Source: Anodontia alba (taxonomy: Eukaryota; Mollusca; Bivalvia; Lucinida; Lucinidae). Taken from it: DNA of 64,000 nt. Below, piece after piece: positions 1-11,283 of this stretch. The stretch is from positions 84,832,308 through 84,896,307 of the forward strand of contig OZ024828.1 in the NCBI GenBank assembly GCA_964016985.1, given 5' to 3'. The notes below the pieces were generated by a model. It made no database searches. It was given only the letters and a program-made list of their open reading frames with translations, and was not told the DNA's origin. The position numbers were made by a program, and so were the translations under genes. How positions within the stretch are numbered: position 1 is the first letter of the stretch; each line of letters starts with the position of its first letter.

Positions 1-1802
1 CTGTATCGCTCACCTGATTACCAGACAAGTTTCGAGTCAATTGACTTTTTGGTTCAAGAGAAGAACTTCAATATAGATTTTCAAGATGGTGGCCATCTTG
101 GATTTCCAATCAAAAGGATTTTAGCTACTTTTGATCTATAAGTCACCTCGATATTTCCAATGAAGTTACAAGTCAATTGGCCTTTTGGTTCAGGATAAAA
201 AAGGTTCAAAATAGATTTTCAGCATTGCTGCTAGGGCAACCATCTTCGATTTCTGATCAGAATGATTTTAGCTATATATTTTTATCTACAAGTCACCCTG
301 ATACTTCCTATCAATTTTCCAGTCAACTGGCCTTTCTGTTCAAATGAAATTCAAAATAGATTTTCAAGATGGTGGCCAACTTCGATTTCTGATCAGAACA
401 AATTTAGCTAGTTTTGATCTACAAATCACCCAGATACTTCCTACCAAGTTTCAAGTAAATTGACCTTTCGGTTCAGAAGAAGAAGTGCAAAATACATTTC
501 TAAGATAGCGGCCATGGTGGCCATCTTGGATGTCTGATCGAAAGGAGTTTAGCTTATTTTGATCTACAAGTCACCCTAATGCTTTCTACCAAGTTTCAGA
601 TCAACTGGCCTCTTGGTTCAGGAGAAGAAGCCAAAAATAGATTTCCAAGATAGCGGCCATGGTGGCCATCTTGAATTTCTCATCGGAGCGATTTTAGCTC
701 TTTTTTATCTACAAGTCACCCTGGTGCTTCCTACCAAGTTTTTGGAGTCAACTGGCCTTTCTGTTCAGGAGAAGAAGCGAAAAACAGATTTTTAAGATGG
801 CGGCCATCTTGGATTTCCGATCAGAATGATTATAGCTATTTTGATCTACTAGTCACCCCGATGCTTCCTGTCAAGTTTCAAGACAACTGGCCTTTCATTT
901 CAGGAAAAGAAGCAAAAAAAAAAAATTCAAGATGGTGGCCATGGCGGCCATCTTGGCTTTCCCCTCCCAACAATTTTAGCTATTTTTTATCTACAAGTCA
1001 CCCTGATGCTTCATACCAAGTTTAAGTCAATTGGCCTTTCATTTCAGGAGAAGAAAAGAAAAATAGATTTTCAAGATGGCTGTCATCTTGGATTGCAGAT
1101 CGGAACAATTTTAATTATTTTTGCTCTACAAGACACCCCGATGCTTTCTACCAAGTTTCGTCAGTTGGCCTTCGATTCAGAAGTAGCGAATTAGATTTTC
1201 AAGATAGCAGCCATGGCGGCTTGGATTTCAGATCAGAATGATTTTACTATTTTTGATCTACAAGTCACCCTGATGCTTCCTACCAAGATCCAAGTCAATT
1301 GGCCTTTTGGTTCAGGAGCAGAGATGAAAAATAGATTTTTGGCCTTTTGGTTCAGGAGAAGAAGCAAAAAATAGATTTTCAAGGTGACGGTCATCTTGGA
1401 CTTACGATCGGAATTATTTTAGCTATTTTTGATCTACAAGTCACCCCGATGCTTCCTACCAACTTTAAGTCAATTGGCCTTTCAGTTAAGGAGATGCTAA
1501 AAATAGATTTTAAAGATGGCGACTGTGGCGGCCATCTTGGATTTCCAATCAGAACAATTTTAGCTATTTTTGAAGAACAAGTCACCCCAATGCTTTCTAC
1601 CAAGTTTCAAGTCAATTGGCCTTTTGGTTCAGGAGAAGCACAAAATAGATTTTGAAGATGGCGGCCATGGCCGCCATCTTGTATTTCTGATCAAAAATAT
1701 TTTAGCTATTTTTGATCCATGTCACCTTGATGCTTCCTACCAGTTTCAAGTAAACTGGCCTTTTGTTTCAGGAAAAGAGGAGAAAAATAGATTTTCAAGA
1801 AG
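1..1802 (+). repeat. tandem array of ~145-bp units (type A), left-truncated
   Basis: About 12 diverged copies of a ~145-bp unit. Each holds GATTTTCAAGATGGCGGCCA, a second GGCCATCTTGGATTTC, TTTTAGCTATTTTTGATCTA and CAAGTCACCCTGATGCTTCC. Position 1 starts within TATCGCTCACCTGA, the 5' end of the element that is complete at 31284-33163. The right side decays into a GCCGCCGCCGACAAGG remnant near 1862. Open frames running through it are by-products of the period. Confidence 0.9.
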
Positions 1803-1996
1803 TTAATAGAAGTTCAAAAGTTATTGAACTGAAATGGAAAGTGTGACAACCACACATATGCTGCCGCCGCCGACAAGGCAGACGGACAACATGCTCCATA
1901 TGTCTCTGTCATACTACCCAGGTGACACAAAAGAAAATACAGAAACCTTCTAAAAGACCACCAGTATTAAGCAATCATCTCTATAAAGAGGCCATT
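1803..1996. other. remnant of type A element 3' end and unique sequence
   Basis: No gene seen. It holds a decayed GC-rich 3' part (about 1860-1920), then short AT-rich sequence up to a SINE. Confidence 0.5.
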
Positions 1997-2280
1997 TTTG
2001 TTTGTTTGTACTGAGGTTTTACGGCCCAGTCAACCCAATGGGGTCATGTCAAGCGCGGACTCTAACAACACTTTTACTGGGTAGGACTAGTCCTCTAAGC
2101 GGTTAACCAGTATTGTGCACATTCTTTTGCCAGAAACTGGCAACTGCCCTTCTGGAATCAGCTAGAGAGAATGAGTGTAGAAAATATTTCATGATCAATC
2201 TCCATGAAAGAATGTTGCTGACCAGGCAGGGGTCGAACTTGTAACTGCCTAATCACCAGTCAGATGCGCATGAGGCCATA
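1997..2280 (-). mobile_element. tRNA-derived SINE, copy 1 (near full length)
   Basis: Read on the minus strand, a tRNA-like head (B-box-like AGTTCGACCCC near 2240-2230) is followed by a body holding GAAATATTTTCTACA and TGGCAAAAGAATGTGCACAA. A tail contains GGGCCGTAAAACCTCAGTAC. At least eight copies occur in the window, most in this orientation. It lies in ATXN7 intron 7. Confidence 0.8.
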
Positions 2281-2693
2281 TTTTTGGATCCAGTAAAAGT
2301 CAAATAAGTGAAAATTTACCTGTATTAAGCAAGCACCTGTCTTAAGCAACCACTTTTTGCTCTTCCCTTAGGTGCATGCCTAACACAGGTTGGACTGTAA
2401 CTGAAAACAATTTAAATTGTCTACGAATATTTTAGCCTGTAAAGTTTCATGAATTTTATCTTTTGCAATATGACTCCTATCAAAAGCAAATACACCACAA
2501 CCACAATTGCTGGACTGCAAAGCAAAAACCATGCTAGCTAAATCCCCATATTGTATCCAAACACTACGTGTTGATTATAAACCAAAATGACATTTTAGGC
2601 TTCAAGTTTATATCCAAAACCATGTGATAACAAACCAGAAATTTCTATATATTCTTACAGCACACAGTTCCAGATGAGGGGGCATCTGGTAAT
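2281..2693. other. intron sequence without recognised features
   Basis: AT-rich ATXN7 intron 7. I see no exon, including no match to the conserved block expected after HHPRP. Confidence 0.5.
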
Positions 2694-2796
2694 TATTTTT
2701 TCTTATTTCTCTACAAAAACTTATGTTGTGGGTACCTTGGTGAGATGCTTCTAATGAGTATCATAACATACATTTTGTGGAGAAATAAAATAAAAT
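2694..2796. repeat. foldback hairpin element FB1 (diverged copy)
   Basis: TTTTCTTATTTCTCTACA and TGTGGAGAAATAAAATAA form the arms, with TATGTTGTGGGTAC and GAGTATCATAACATA inside. It belongs to a ~110-bp palindromic family found throughout the window. Confidence 0.75.
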
Positions 2797-2854
2797 CAAT
2801 ATTTTCTGGTTGAAAAAAGTGCCTTATCTGGGTCGTTGAACTAAATGAACTTAC

Positions 2855-3011
2855 AGCAATAGGCCGCGGATGATGTGTAGTGTAGGAGTCATCCTTCTCC
2901 TTCTCCTCCTCATCGTCTGTCAGCAATTTACCTGGAGGTTTATCAGGGGGGCTGCGTATATCATCTCCCCGCAGTGACGGTGAGGGTATATGGAGATTGG
3001 TTAAACTAGGT
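2855..3011 (-). CDS. ATXN7: ATXN7 homologue, exon 7 (last exon in window)
   Basis: A 157-nt exon (TTTTTTCAG acceptor at 3013-3012, GCT|GTAAG donor), phase 2 in and 0 out. It encodes residues up to 704: RPSLTNLHIPSPSLRGDD, an acidic DDEEEKEKDD run, and finally HHPRPIA. The last motif matches the HHPRP segment that in vertebrate ataxin-7 leads into a conserved Cys/Phe/Gly-containing block. No exon for that block is visible between 2854 and 1, so the C-terminal part lies beyond the left edge. The gene is therefore partial. A foldback element (2694-2796) lies 58 bp beyond the donor. Confidence 0.88.
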
Positions 3012-3083
3012 CTGAAAAAAAGTTTGAAATAATCCCTTGAAGCACCAATCACAACTTCAGCAGACGACACTTTTAATGTTTTT

Positions 3084-3188
3084 ATTATTATAATTTTTTC
3101 ATAGAAAAGTCTGGACATCATGTGAATCGTGAGCCAAGCAGACAATCAACATGAAATGTCAAAACTTATTTTCTATGAAAAAAATACA
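3084..3188. repeat. hairpin element M5/FB2, copy
   Basis: Arms TTTTCATAGAAAAGT and ACTTATTTTCTATGAAAA, with ATGTGAATCGT and AACATGAAATGTCA inside. Related to 23330-23525 and 34736-34950. It begins 73 bp upstream of the exon 7 acceptor. Confidence 0.55.
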
Positions 3189-3196
3189 AAAAAAAA

Positions 3197-3445
3197 ACAA
3201 GAGGCCCATGGCCACCAGCTCACCAGAGCTCAAGTATATGAGCAAAAGTCCACTTCTGCAACCTTAACCCTTTTGCACTCAGAACTTGTACTTTGTACTT
3301 TCAAAATTCTGTTTTTCAGTATTTAAAATAGGTCAGTCACCCAATGGTCACCATTTGAATAAACCTGGTAGGGCCAGAGTCCCCAATGCTCTGCTGTATA
3401 CCAAGTTTCAAGATCTTTGGCTTTCAAGTCCTGAGAAGTTTCTGA
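3197..3445 (+). repeat. 5' end fragment of ACAAGAGG-type element
   Basis: ACAAGAGGCCCATGGCCACC then AGCTCACCAGAGCTC match the shared 5' terminus of the array-bearing elements. No tandem core or 3' end follows, so this is a truncated copy. Confidence 0.65.
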
Positions 3446-3599
3446 ATTGAAATGCATTCCAAATAATCTTCTAAACAGGCAAAAATACAGATCTGGTGAC
3501 TTGCATCACTATCAGTCTAGACATATATCTAAGTATAAAGACAACCTTCATAAAATATTGATAATTGTTTCTATGCTGTTTTTATCAAATTTCTTCACC

Positions 3600-5408
3600 T
3601 TTATTCATCAGATCAGATGCCGCAGAATGCAGTATCTGATCAGGATCTCCACTGTTTGCAAATAACTTAGCAACTTTCTCTAGGAATATTTAAACCACAT
3701 ACAGAGTTCTCACTAGGATTTTGAAAACAGGAGTTTAAGAATCCATCTCTGAGAAAAGTTGGAGTTAAAATTGAAAAATAGGAGTTTGACCTAGAAAACT
3801 TGGAGTTTTCGGCTAAATATGAAAACTTAATATTTAAGGACATTGTCTGGACAACTTCATTTTTCAACATAGCTAACCTTAACCACTGAGTGTCTGGTAA
3901 GGATCCAAAAGCTTTTGGGGCTTAGGAAATAGTGACAGGACTTCCATTAACTTCCAGACTCAGGAAGTCCCAGACTTCCTACCCCTCAAATTTTGAAGTC
4001 CCACAGGAAAATCTAGGAAGTCCCACTTTTTTCTCTGCTGCGGTAGTCTGCCCTTTCTTTAGTAGAACAGAGGTTCTTAATTCAGTGTCACACAGAATCA
4101 TCATGATATACACTTCTCTTAGATGTGTTTTAAACATATCCTTATCGCTTATTAAAATTCGATCGCATCTTTTTGGAATGCCTGTACTTGTATGTCGGAC
4201 CTTAGAGAAAGCATCAACATTGGTCCAACTTCGCGTTCGTTTCAAAGCCCAGAGAAAGAAAAAAAGAAAAGAAAATACATGAGAGAAAACACCCAAAACA
4301 TGTTTTCTTAAAAACAAACTATGCTGAAATTATTTTGCAGATATGTATTTAATGAAATATTTGCTCGGATTGAAGCTGATCAACACGAGCGAGCGAGTTG
4401 CTTACTTCACAAAAATTGCGGGAAAACGGCGCCGACTCGTGCAACAACAAACAAATAAAAGGCAGCTCTCGATGAGTTACCAACAGCAATACGTTCGTTC
4501 GCGGAGATTAGCAAGCAAAACCATCGCAATTCGCCTATATATAGACTTACTTTGCGTCTTTTCCGCGCTGGTAAACAGCGCAGCCGGAACAAGGCTACGA
4601 ATTTAGAAACGGGTTTTCCGAAAATTTTGACGAAAAATATGTTTTCTTCACATTTGAGAAATTGCTTTTGTTGTCATGACAAACGTATGCTTCTAAATTC
4701 GAACAGATTTAAATTTGGGTTCTGTGCATAATTGTTATTTATTTATTTAATTTCACTCGGTAACTCCCGGAAGTGTTGAGGTGTTTTCAGACGACACACG
4801 TTCTTAGCAAAATAATAATTTAAGATTTTAAGACGTGAATATTTAAAAATAATAATGACCATATAATTTCACCGAATATTTTCGGGTGTCGCAGAAGAAA
4901 GTTTAATTATACAAACATCAATTAATCAACTCAGCATGCGTGACAAATACACACAGTGATTACGCAGCCATCAAAAGGGTGCCGCGACGCTTGACACCGA
5001 TGTCAATAAAACTCCCGCAAGCGGAGAGTGGGACGTCCTTAAAGCTCAGTCAACACAGGTAGCGAATTTCCAATAAGTAGGCGGGGCAAACATCATACAA
5101 CTCGTTAAAAGTGGGCGGGCTTTTTGACAATTTTTTGGACATCTCGGGTATCGATTTCGACGGACAAAAGAAATTTCGGAAGTCCGCAGTACGTCTTTGA
5201 AGTTCAGTTTGGACGTCCGGTGGCAATAAAGCGTAAATGAGAATCCTCGGAAGGAAATTTTACGCGTACAAAAGCAAAAATAGGCGTAAAAATACGCCGG
5301 ATTCTGCGTTTCCGAGAACTCTGCACATAACCTGACATATCTAAAATTGAAATTCAACTCTTCCAGTATATATAGTATGGGGGAGTTTATTCAGTCTAAA
5401 ATGGGTTA
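3600..5408. repeat. TTAA-type MITE M2, split by a hAT-like insertion
   Basis: The left piece (3600-3701) holds ATCAGATGCCGCAGAATGCA and TCTAGGAATATTTAAACCAC. The right piece (5324-5408) resumes with CACATAACCTGACATA and ends ATTCAGTCTAAAATGGGTTA. Together they match intact copies at 6544-6781 and 34049-34288. The gap is element 3702-5323. Confidence 0.8.
3702..5323. mobile_element. hAT-like non-autonomous element inside MITE M2
   Basis: Begins CAGAGTTCTCACTAGG and ends with the inverted GAGAACTCTG. It is flanked by an exact CACATA repeat (3696-3701, 5324-5329). CAG(A/G)G termini fit the hAT superfamily; the 6-bp duplication is shorter than the usual 8 bp. Interior frames such as 3932-4282 and 4343-4606 show no recognised transposase. 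1622 bp long. Confidence 0.65.
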
Positions 5409-5455
5409 GCTGGCTGGGTCTGTGCTAAAAACTGACAATATAAGAAGCCACTCAC

Positions 5456-5745
5456 CTGGTAACAAACAAGCCAGCAGAGTTTGGTATCACCTGGGATTTC
5501 TGGGTAATCTGACCTAGTGTGGGAACGACCTTGTTTTCTTTCACACTAGACAGGTTAGAGATGAGATGAGCTTTTGGTTTAGGGAAGTCCTGAGATGGCA
5601 GATGTGGTTTGTTAATTGATGAGGTTTTCCGACTCTCTGCTTTCGCTAGAAGGTAAGCATCTTTGGCTTCTCTGTGCTCCTGAAGAAGTTCATCAAATGG
5701 CAACCTGCGCCCAGGAACTGCTCTCCGGAGAGACAGAGCATGAGA
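5456..5745 (-). CDS. ATXN7: ATXN7 homologue, exon 6 (SCA7 domain, second part)
   Basis: A 290-nt exon with a TTTCAG acceptor and an ACCAG|GTGAG donor, phase 0 in and phase 2 out. It starts SHALSLRRAVPGRRLPFDEL and continues LQEHREAKDAYLLAKAES. His557 completes the SCA7 zinc site. The RRAVPGRR-FD-LL-EH stretch is conserved across ataxin-7 proteins. About 60 less conserved residues follow, rich in Lys, Ser and Pro. The apparent methionine just upstream belongs to intron sequence; the splice acceptor, not that ATG, sets the start. Confidence 0.95.
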
Positions 5746-6200
5746 CTGAAAGAACAAACACATTTTTTAATCAAATACTACATTTATGAAAGTAATATAC
5801 CTTAATGAAGTTATTTTAGGCTTCAAGACAAACTCATAAATTTCTGTAAACAGTGTAGATTCTGAGCTGTCGAATCAGATGATGCTGCTGAAAACAACTG
5901 TTTATGGTTTTAAGTCTCTTTCAAAAGTATCTGAGACAATCGAAAGGCGATAATAAAACCCTCTCTGGGATAAAAGGTCATACAATCATGTGCTAAATTC
6001 CGCTGAGCCGGAGACCTTGTGATCCACTGTAGGAAGTCATCAACATTAGGAAGCACTAACTGCCAACTGCTCAGCGAGTTCCATCTCATCACAGTGAGCC
6101 ATTTGCCACTCAGCTACTTTTGGCAAACCCCCCTTTTCAAACAATGGCTGTCTAAATTGAAAGCTAGAAAAGTTTAATTTAGATTTTCAGGTGGAAAGAC

Positions 6201-6361
6201 TTAACCCTGGTCCTGCTGAACCTGGATATGTCCTGCTTTTGCAAACAATGTAGATCCAGATCAGTTGGCATTTGTATCAACAATCTGGATCAAGTAATCT
6301 GCCTGGCTGAAAATTAGAAGTGGGCGTGGCATCTTGATTTATTCAGCATGACAAGGATTAA
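6201..6361. repeat. TTAA-flanked MITE M1, short copy
   Basis: Runs from TTAACCCTGGTCCTGCTGAA to TTCAGCATGACAAGGATTAA with TTAA at both ends. It has the AGAAGTGGGCGTGGCATCTT block of M1 but lost one arm of the central hairpin. CCC...GGG ends on TTAA targets suggest piggyBac-type mobilisation (inference). Confidence 0.8.
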
Positions 6362-6543
6362 TTGCAGTGCTTGCACTGAGGGAAGCTAAGGTTTCAGACA
6401 CTCCCCAAAATTCCCTGGGACGTCTAAATACTGATGTTTGGTAGTCAAGACCTCTGTCTTTAAAATGTATACTGTCATTTATATCGTGGATTTTGTAGGA
6501 ACATCTATTTTATTTAGCATTTAAAAATAGTATTTTAAGTTCC

Positions 6544-6781
6544 TTAACCCATGTTAGTCTGAAAATCCACAAAAGGGTAATTGGCAAACAGTGCCTATCC
6601 AGATCAGATGCTGCAGACTGTGTCATCTGATCAGGGTCTCCACTGTTTGCAAATAGTTTTGCCAGCCATTTTTCTCTAGGAATATCTAAATCACATAGTC
6701 TGACAGTGATATAGCTAAAATTGAAATTTGACTGTTCTAATATATAGTACAGGGGAGTTTATTCAGTCTAAAATGGGTTAA
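6544..6781. repeat. TTAA-flanked MITE M2, intact copy
   Basis: TTAACCCATGTTAG ... AAAATGGGTTAA, with TTAA at each end. The centre folds as CAGATCAGATGCTGCAGA with its complement, flanked by CAGTG and CACTG; then TTTTTCTCTAGGAATATC and ATTCAGTCTAAAATGGG. It lies in ATXN7 intron 5. Confidence 0.85.
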
Positions 6782-7822
6782 GAAGGAGAAATTGATATAT
6801 TGATAAAAACTATGGTAAAATGTGAAATTTTAAGTTCAGTTGTACTTTCAGACAAAAATGTTAGAAAGTTCTGGAACTTGCGGTTTCTGAATAGTAGTGC
6901 AAGTGCTGAAATGTGGTCTGACATCTGTACTCATAGCTCCAAATTAGGTGGGTTTTCAATGTGAGTTCTTTAACCAGTACTCCAGCTAAGACTTGAGGAC
7001 TAAGGGGTGCTGGGTAGGGCACTTTTTGTGCAGTCATACAAACCATGTGTCATATGATATGCTTAGTATTAAGAATTAGACATGTTGCAAAATATAATCC
7101 AGTTCCACAATAAATGCTTCAAACTAGAATACACATAAAACTGACCTTTAAACATTGATAACTCTTTTCCTTTTTTTTTTTTTTTTTTTTGGATTTTGCT
7201 CCAATTTTCATGAAACTTTCACCAAAATGTAGGGTTTTATGTCTGGATTTAAAATTAAGGCAGAGGGCAGCCTCAGAAGGGCAGAGGGGCAGCAAGAGAG
7301 GGCAAGAGGGGCAGCCTGCCTCTCTATACAGAGCTAGCTGGAGCACTGTTAACTAATAAGAGCTGTCACAGCGCAGGGTAGCTCGTCTGAATCGCTTTGC
7401 CACTAAAACCTTTCAGCAAAAACTTTAACCTAATTTTCGAGGGGCTCATTTTCCCTATGTATTTATAAAGTCAGTGACCTTGACCTCAAAGTCACTTATG
7501 TGAGTCAGGATGATATAGCACAGAACTTCGGACCAGTACTAACATTAAGGCAAGTATGAAATACTTCCATCTAAAGGTTCAGGAGATGTAGCCTTTTAAA
7601 AACTTTAAACAATGCTGACCCCAACACCGCTGCCAGGGTGATTGCTATGGCGCCACCTGTACTTTCTACAGACAAACAATTTCGTAGTTTTCAGATTGCA
7701 GCCTGTGTCTTTTATCCACTTCTTTATAAAAGCAGACTATGATCAGACTATGCAGAAGCACAAGCTGAAACGCCTTCCCTATTTCTCTGTCACAATTTGC
7801 ATGATCTAGCTAAATGTCTTAC
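6782..7822. other. ATXN7 intron 5, no gene
   Basis: Holds a T-run (7171-7190), a GGGCAG-rich stretch (7258-7320) and a block with AGTGACCTTGACCTCAAAGT (about 7470). The last looks like dispersed repeat sequence but has no clear ends. Confidence 0.4.
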
Positions 7823-7905
7823 CTTGCAGGTTAGTGAGCGTGTACATGCCTTCCCTGTGTCGGCAATTATTACTCCACAATGTTTATTGGGGTCATATTC
7901 CCTAT
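7823..7905 (-). CDS. ATXN7: ATXN7 homologue, exon 5 (SCA7 domain, first part)
   Basis: An 83-nt exon (TTGCAG acceptor at 7907-7906, GCAAG|GTAAG donor), too short to stand out as an open frame. It encodes DREYDPNKHCGVIIADTG then KACTRSLTCK, which is the hallmark of the SCA7 domain (residues 528-555). Cys537, Cys548 and Cys554 are the first three zinc ligands of the Cys-X10-Cys-X5-Cys-X2-His signature; the histidine is on exon 6. In ATXN7 and Sgf73 this domain is a chromatin-binding module (nucleosome or H2A-H2B). The phase (1 in, 0 out) fits both neighbours exactly. Identification is very secure. Confidence 0.96.
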
Positions 7906-8033
7906 CTGCAAGAAAACAAAAATCATTTCATTCCCATAAAATCTAATAAACTTCTATTAACAATGCACAGACATAACCACACCACATTATAACATTATTG
8001 CTTTGATCATACAGTGTAGGTTTCAACATAACA

Positions 8034-8562
8034 GGTTTTGAGAAAAATATGCTCACTAATACCCCCCGGCCATGGCCATCAGTATAGCCAGAACAACAAA
8101 GGGAAATAACTCTAAGGGACCTGGCCCCATGGCCCTTATTTTCTTTCCCACAATACAACTAGTCATACTTGTCATGTGTACAAAACTTCAAGTTTCTAGG
8201 TAAAGTAGTTCCTGAGATATCTTTGACACAAATAAATGCCATGGCCATCAGTATAGCTAGAACAACAAAGGGAAATAACTCTAAGGGACCTGGCCCCATG
8301 GCCCTTATTTTCTTTCCCACGATACAACTAGTCATACTTGTCATGTGTACAAAATTTCTAGTTTCTAGGTAAAGTAGTTCCTGAGATATCTTTGACACAA
8401 AATAAATGTTAACAGACTGACTGACTGACTGACTGACTGACAGACAGACACACAGAAAAGACAAAAACTATATACCCCCATTGCATACTTCGTATGCCGG
8501 GGGGGTATAAAAAGACAAAAACTATATACCCCCATTGCATACTTCGTATGCCGGGGGTATAA
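8034..8562. repeat. short tandem element with GC-hairpin ends
   Basis: Two ~182-bp direct copies (from about 8071 and 8240) contain CCATGGCCATCAGTATAGC and GTTCCTGAGATATCTTTGAC. A (CTGA)n tract (8412-8440) follows, then a doubled end motif, AAACTATATACCCCCATTGC closing as GCCGGGGGGGTATAA. The same kind of end is seen at 21866-21912 and 26598-26634. Confidence 0.7.
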
Positions 8563-8756
8563 TTATTTTTCAAGGTTTTTCCCGTACATAGGAACAGAAA
8601 ACTCCATATATATGAATAGAGAAGCAAATTTGACCTTGCCATAAAAAGGATCATCATTTCAGCAAACTTGGTTTACCTTATATCTGAGTACCATGATTCA
8701 GCCTCAAAGCTTTTTTTTAGTTCTACATATCATTTTGATCAACTGAATTTGACCAT

Positions 8757-8862
8757 TTGATTTGTTTGTGTTGATAATTTATGGCCCAGTCAACCCAATG
8801 GTGTCATGTCGAGAGTGGTCAGTTTACTTAACCACACTTTTACTGGGCAGAGTTAGTCCTCC
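8757..8862 (-). mobile_element. SINE copy 2, tail part (split)
   Basis: GGCCCAGTCAACCCAATGG through GGGCAGAGTTAGTCCTCC. It is interrupted at 8863 and resumes at 10362. Confidence 0.8.
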
Positions 8863-10361
8863 GGTCACACGACTTACCAAAATACCGGAATACTACCGAA
8901 ATATCGGAATACCCGTGAAAAATACAGGATTACCTGAAGATACCAATACTGGCTTTAATTAATTGCCAAATATTATGTTAACATAGGAAAAGGGAAAATA
9001 TTGTAACTGCAAATAATTTGCAAACTGTCTTTGAAGAATTGTCTTTGAAAACATTGTTGATAATCCGCTAACTCAGAGCTGGAATCCCAAGGGAATACCC
9101 ATGAAAAACTTGAATAACTATCACTTAAAAAAAAACTGCACAAGACTTTTGTACAAAACTTGTATCAATTGAGTGAATAACTTGTTCCGATTGATTTTGT
9201 TGAATCTCGGCATTTCGTGGACTCACCCAAATCACAGACCAGATGCCGAAGAACTAAGTTTTTTTTTTGTTTTGTTTTTTTATTTGGGTTTTACGGCCCT
9301 TTCAAGAATATTTCACTTATATCGAGCCGATCGTTCATCAAAGGTGGGCGAAAACCGGAGAACCCGGAGAAAAACCACCTGACCATCCGTAAGCAGAACT
9401 TGGCTTTCCCACATGTGACCTGAGCGAGGCTCGAACCACAGCGGTGAGAAACCTAATGGATTAAGAGTCAACTCTCTTATCCACTAGGCTACGGGGGCCC
9501 GCAAAGAACGCATGTTAAACCATAACTGAAACCGTGATGTATTTAACCGGAAATTTGTAATCTCTCCAAGAATTGGACTTTTACATGCCTGTCTATTACC
9601 ACAAACTGCAAAATCTGACCACCCTTGCAATGAAAGAAAAATTATTTTTGTTCCATATTCGCTTAAAAGACTACAATTCCAGTCTGATTATATGAGATAC
9701 TAAATAAGAAATTGAATTACATCGCCCGATTTTGGATATTGGCTATCAAGCCAAAATGTCAGCCTTATTTTAACTGGCACCCACCTTCAATGCCACTTAA
9801 ACTGACCCTCCACAACCACCTCCAGAAGAGCTCCTTATAATTTTCTTTTCAGAACACCGTGTTGCGCGTATGGAGATAAGCAGTCATGCTTTAAACTTCT
9901 CTAATATATTTTCGGCGAATGTTTGGCACAGTGTAACATGCTTAATGAGTATGATGTTCTTGTCATTTATTTTACTGGGCATATATTTTTATATACATGA
10001 TACATAACAACAAAATCAATAGGAACAAGTTATTCACCCCATTGATATAAGCTTTATATAAAAGTCTTATGTAGTTTATTTGTTTTTCAAGTGACAGTTT
10101 TTCATGTTTTTCACAGGTATTCCGGCCCTGAATTAGTGGACTATCAACAGTTTTCAGTGACAACACTTCAAAGACAATTTGCAAGTTATTTGCATATATT
10201 ATTTCCCTTTTCCTATGTTGACATAATATTTCTCAATTAATTAAAACCAGTATTGGTGTCTTCAGTAGGTGTGTCTTTCACAGTATTACTATTCCTGTAT
10301 TTTTCAAGGGTATTCCGGTATTTTGGTAGTATTCCGGTATTGCGGTAAGTAGTGTGACCCA
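8863..10361. mobile_element. hAT-like foldback element with ~330-bp inverted arms
   Basis: The left end GGTCACACGACTTACC and right end GGTAAGTAGTGTGACC are inverted. The arms stay similar for over 300 bp, sharing ATACCGGAATACTACC, ACATAGGAAAAGGGAAA and GTGAATAACTTGTTCC. AGTCCTCC is duplicated exactly (8855-8862, 10362-10369). An 8-bp duplication fits hAT. No transposase seen; a SINE is nested at 9256-9503. Confidence 0.8.
9256..9503 (-). mobile_element. tRNA-derived SINE, second subtype, with clear A and B boxes
   Basis: On the minus strand the head holds a perfect A box, TAGCCTAGTGG (9491-9481), and a B box, GGTTCGAGCC (9437-9428). The body contains GGTTTTTCTCCGGGTTCTCC and the tail GGGCCGTAAAACCCAAA. 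Its tail matches the other SINEs but the body differs. The tRNA-like head continues straight into the body, so it is not a tRNA gene. Confidence 0.85.
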
Positions 10362-10480
10362 AGTCCTCCAAGCTGTTACCCAATATTTTGCACATTCTTT
10401 CGCCAGAAACTGACAACTGCCCTTCTTGAATCAGCGGAAGGGAGAGAATGACCTTAGAAAATATTTCATGACCATTTGAA
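10362..10480 (-). mobile_element. SINE copy 2, head-side part
   Basis: Resumes after the hAT-like insertion with CACATTCTTTCGCCAGAAAC and GAAAATATTTCATGACC. The tRNA-like head itself is missing. Confidence 0.75.
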
Positions 10481-11275
10481 CAAACTTTGCACTCTCATAA
10501 CCCAAGGTGGCTCCATATGGGACCTGACAGAAACTGGCCCAACAGCTTCAGATAAGAAGTTGTTTAAACATGTTAAAGAGCTAGACATAGGATGACATAC
10601 ACTGGAAACTAGACAATGACGTTAAATTCATTTGATACCAACAGCTCATCCTAAGCCTTTGGATCAGGTGAACTTAAAATTTAATGCCATTGTTAACAAA
10701 ATTTCTGTCTGTGATCTTGATCTATGATCTTGCAGCAGCAAGCCGATTTCCATCCACATAGCTCCAGATAGGGCCAGAGGAACTGTTAAGGAGGAATATT
10801 TATGATGATTCTGGGATTATTTTTCTTATTTCTTCATAAAAACAGAATTATCACCAAATACTCCTTAACAATTCTGGATGGGGCGCTTTTTACAACTGAG
10901 TACCACAACATTTTTCTTTTTTGTGGAGAAATAAGTAATATATTATGCGGATACCCTCTCTTATCTGGAACTATGCATCCAGTTGTAATTACTAACCACA
11001 TATCAACACAGATTTTCAGAAATATAAACAAAGACAAAAGCTAAACATTGACACACTAATACCTAACCTAATACTAATACGTCTATCTCACCGTAGACTT
11101 GACAAAAAATAGCTATCTGGTCATCTTTGAAAACAGTGTAGATCCAGATGAATTAGCTCATCATGAATCTACTCTATTTGCCATTCTATTATTGATTTTT
11201 GACTAAACCCCTATTTGCAACAGTGGATGTGTCCAAATTCACATATTGAAACTGAGGGGTGAAAGGGTTACTTTA
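10481..11275. other. ATXN7 intron 4, diverged repeat sequence
   Basis: Contains a decayed FB1 hairpin (10812-10945, CTTATTTCTTCATAAAAAC ... TTGTGGAGAAATAAG) and a weak GTGTAGATCCAGATGAATTA hairpin near 11135. No gene. Confidence 0.45.
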
Positions 11276-11283
11276 CAGTCATT

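Noticed and set aside
1..2854. Searched for the next ATXN7 exon after HHPRP
   Set aside because: No frame with the expected conserved Cys/Phe/Gly block and splice sites; the interval is tandem array, SINE and hairpin.
4343..4606. 87-codon plus-strand frame, Arg-rich
   Set aside because: It lies inside the hAT-like element 3702-5323, with no recognised domain or splice context.
9428..9503. Possible tRNA gene with A and B boxes (minus strand)
   Set aside because: The cloverleaf pairing is poor and the sequence runs on into a SINE body and tail; it is a SINE promoter head.
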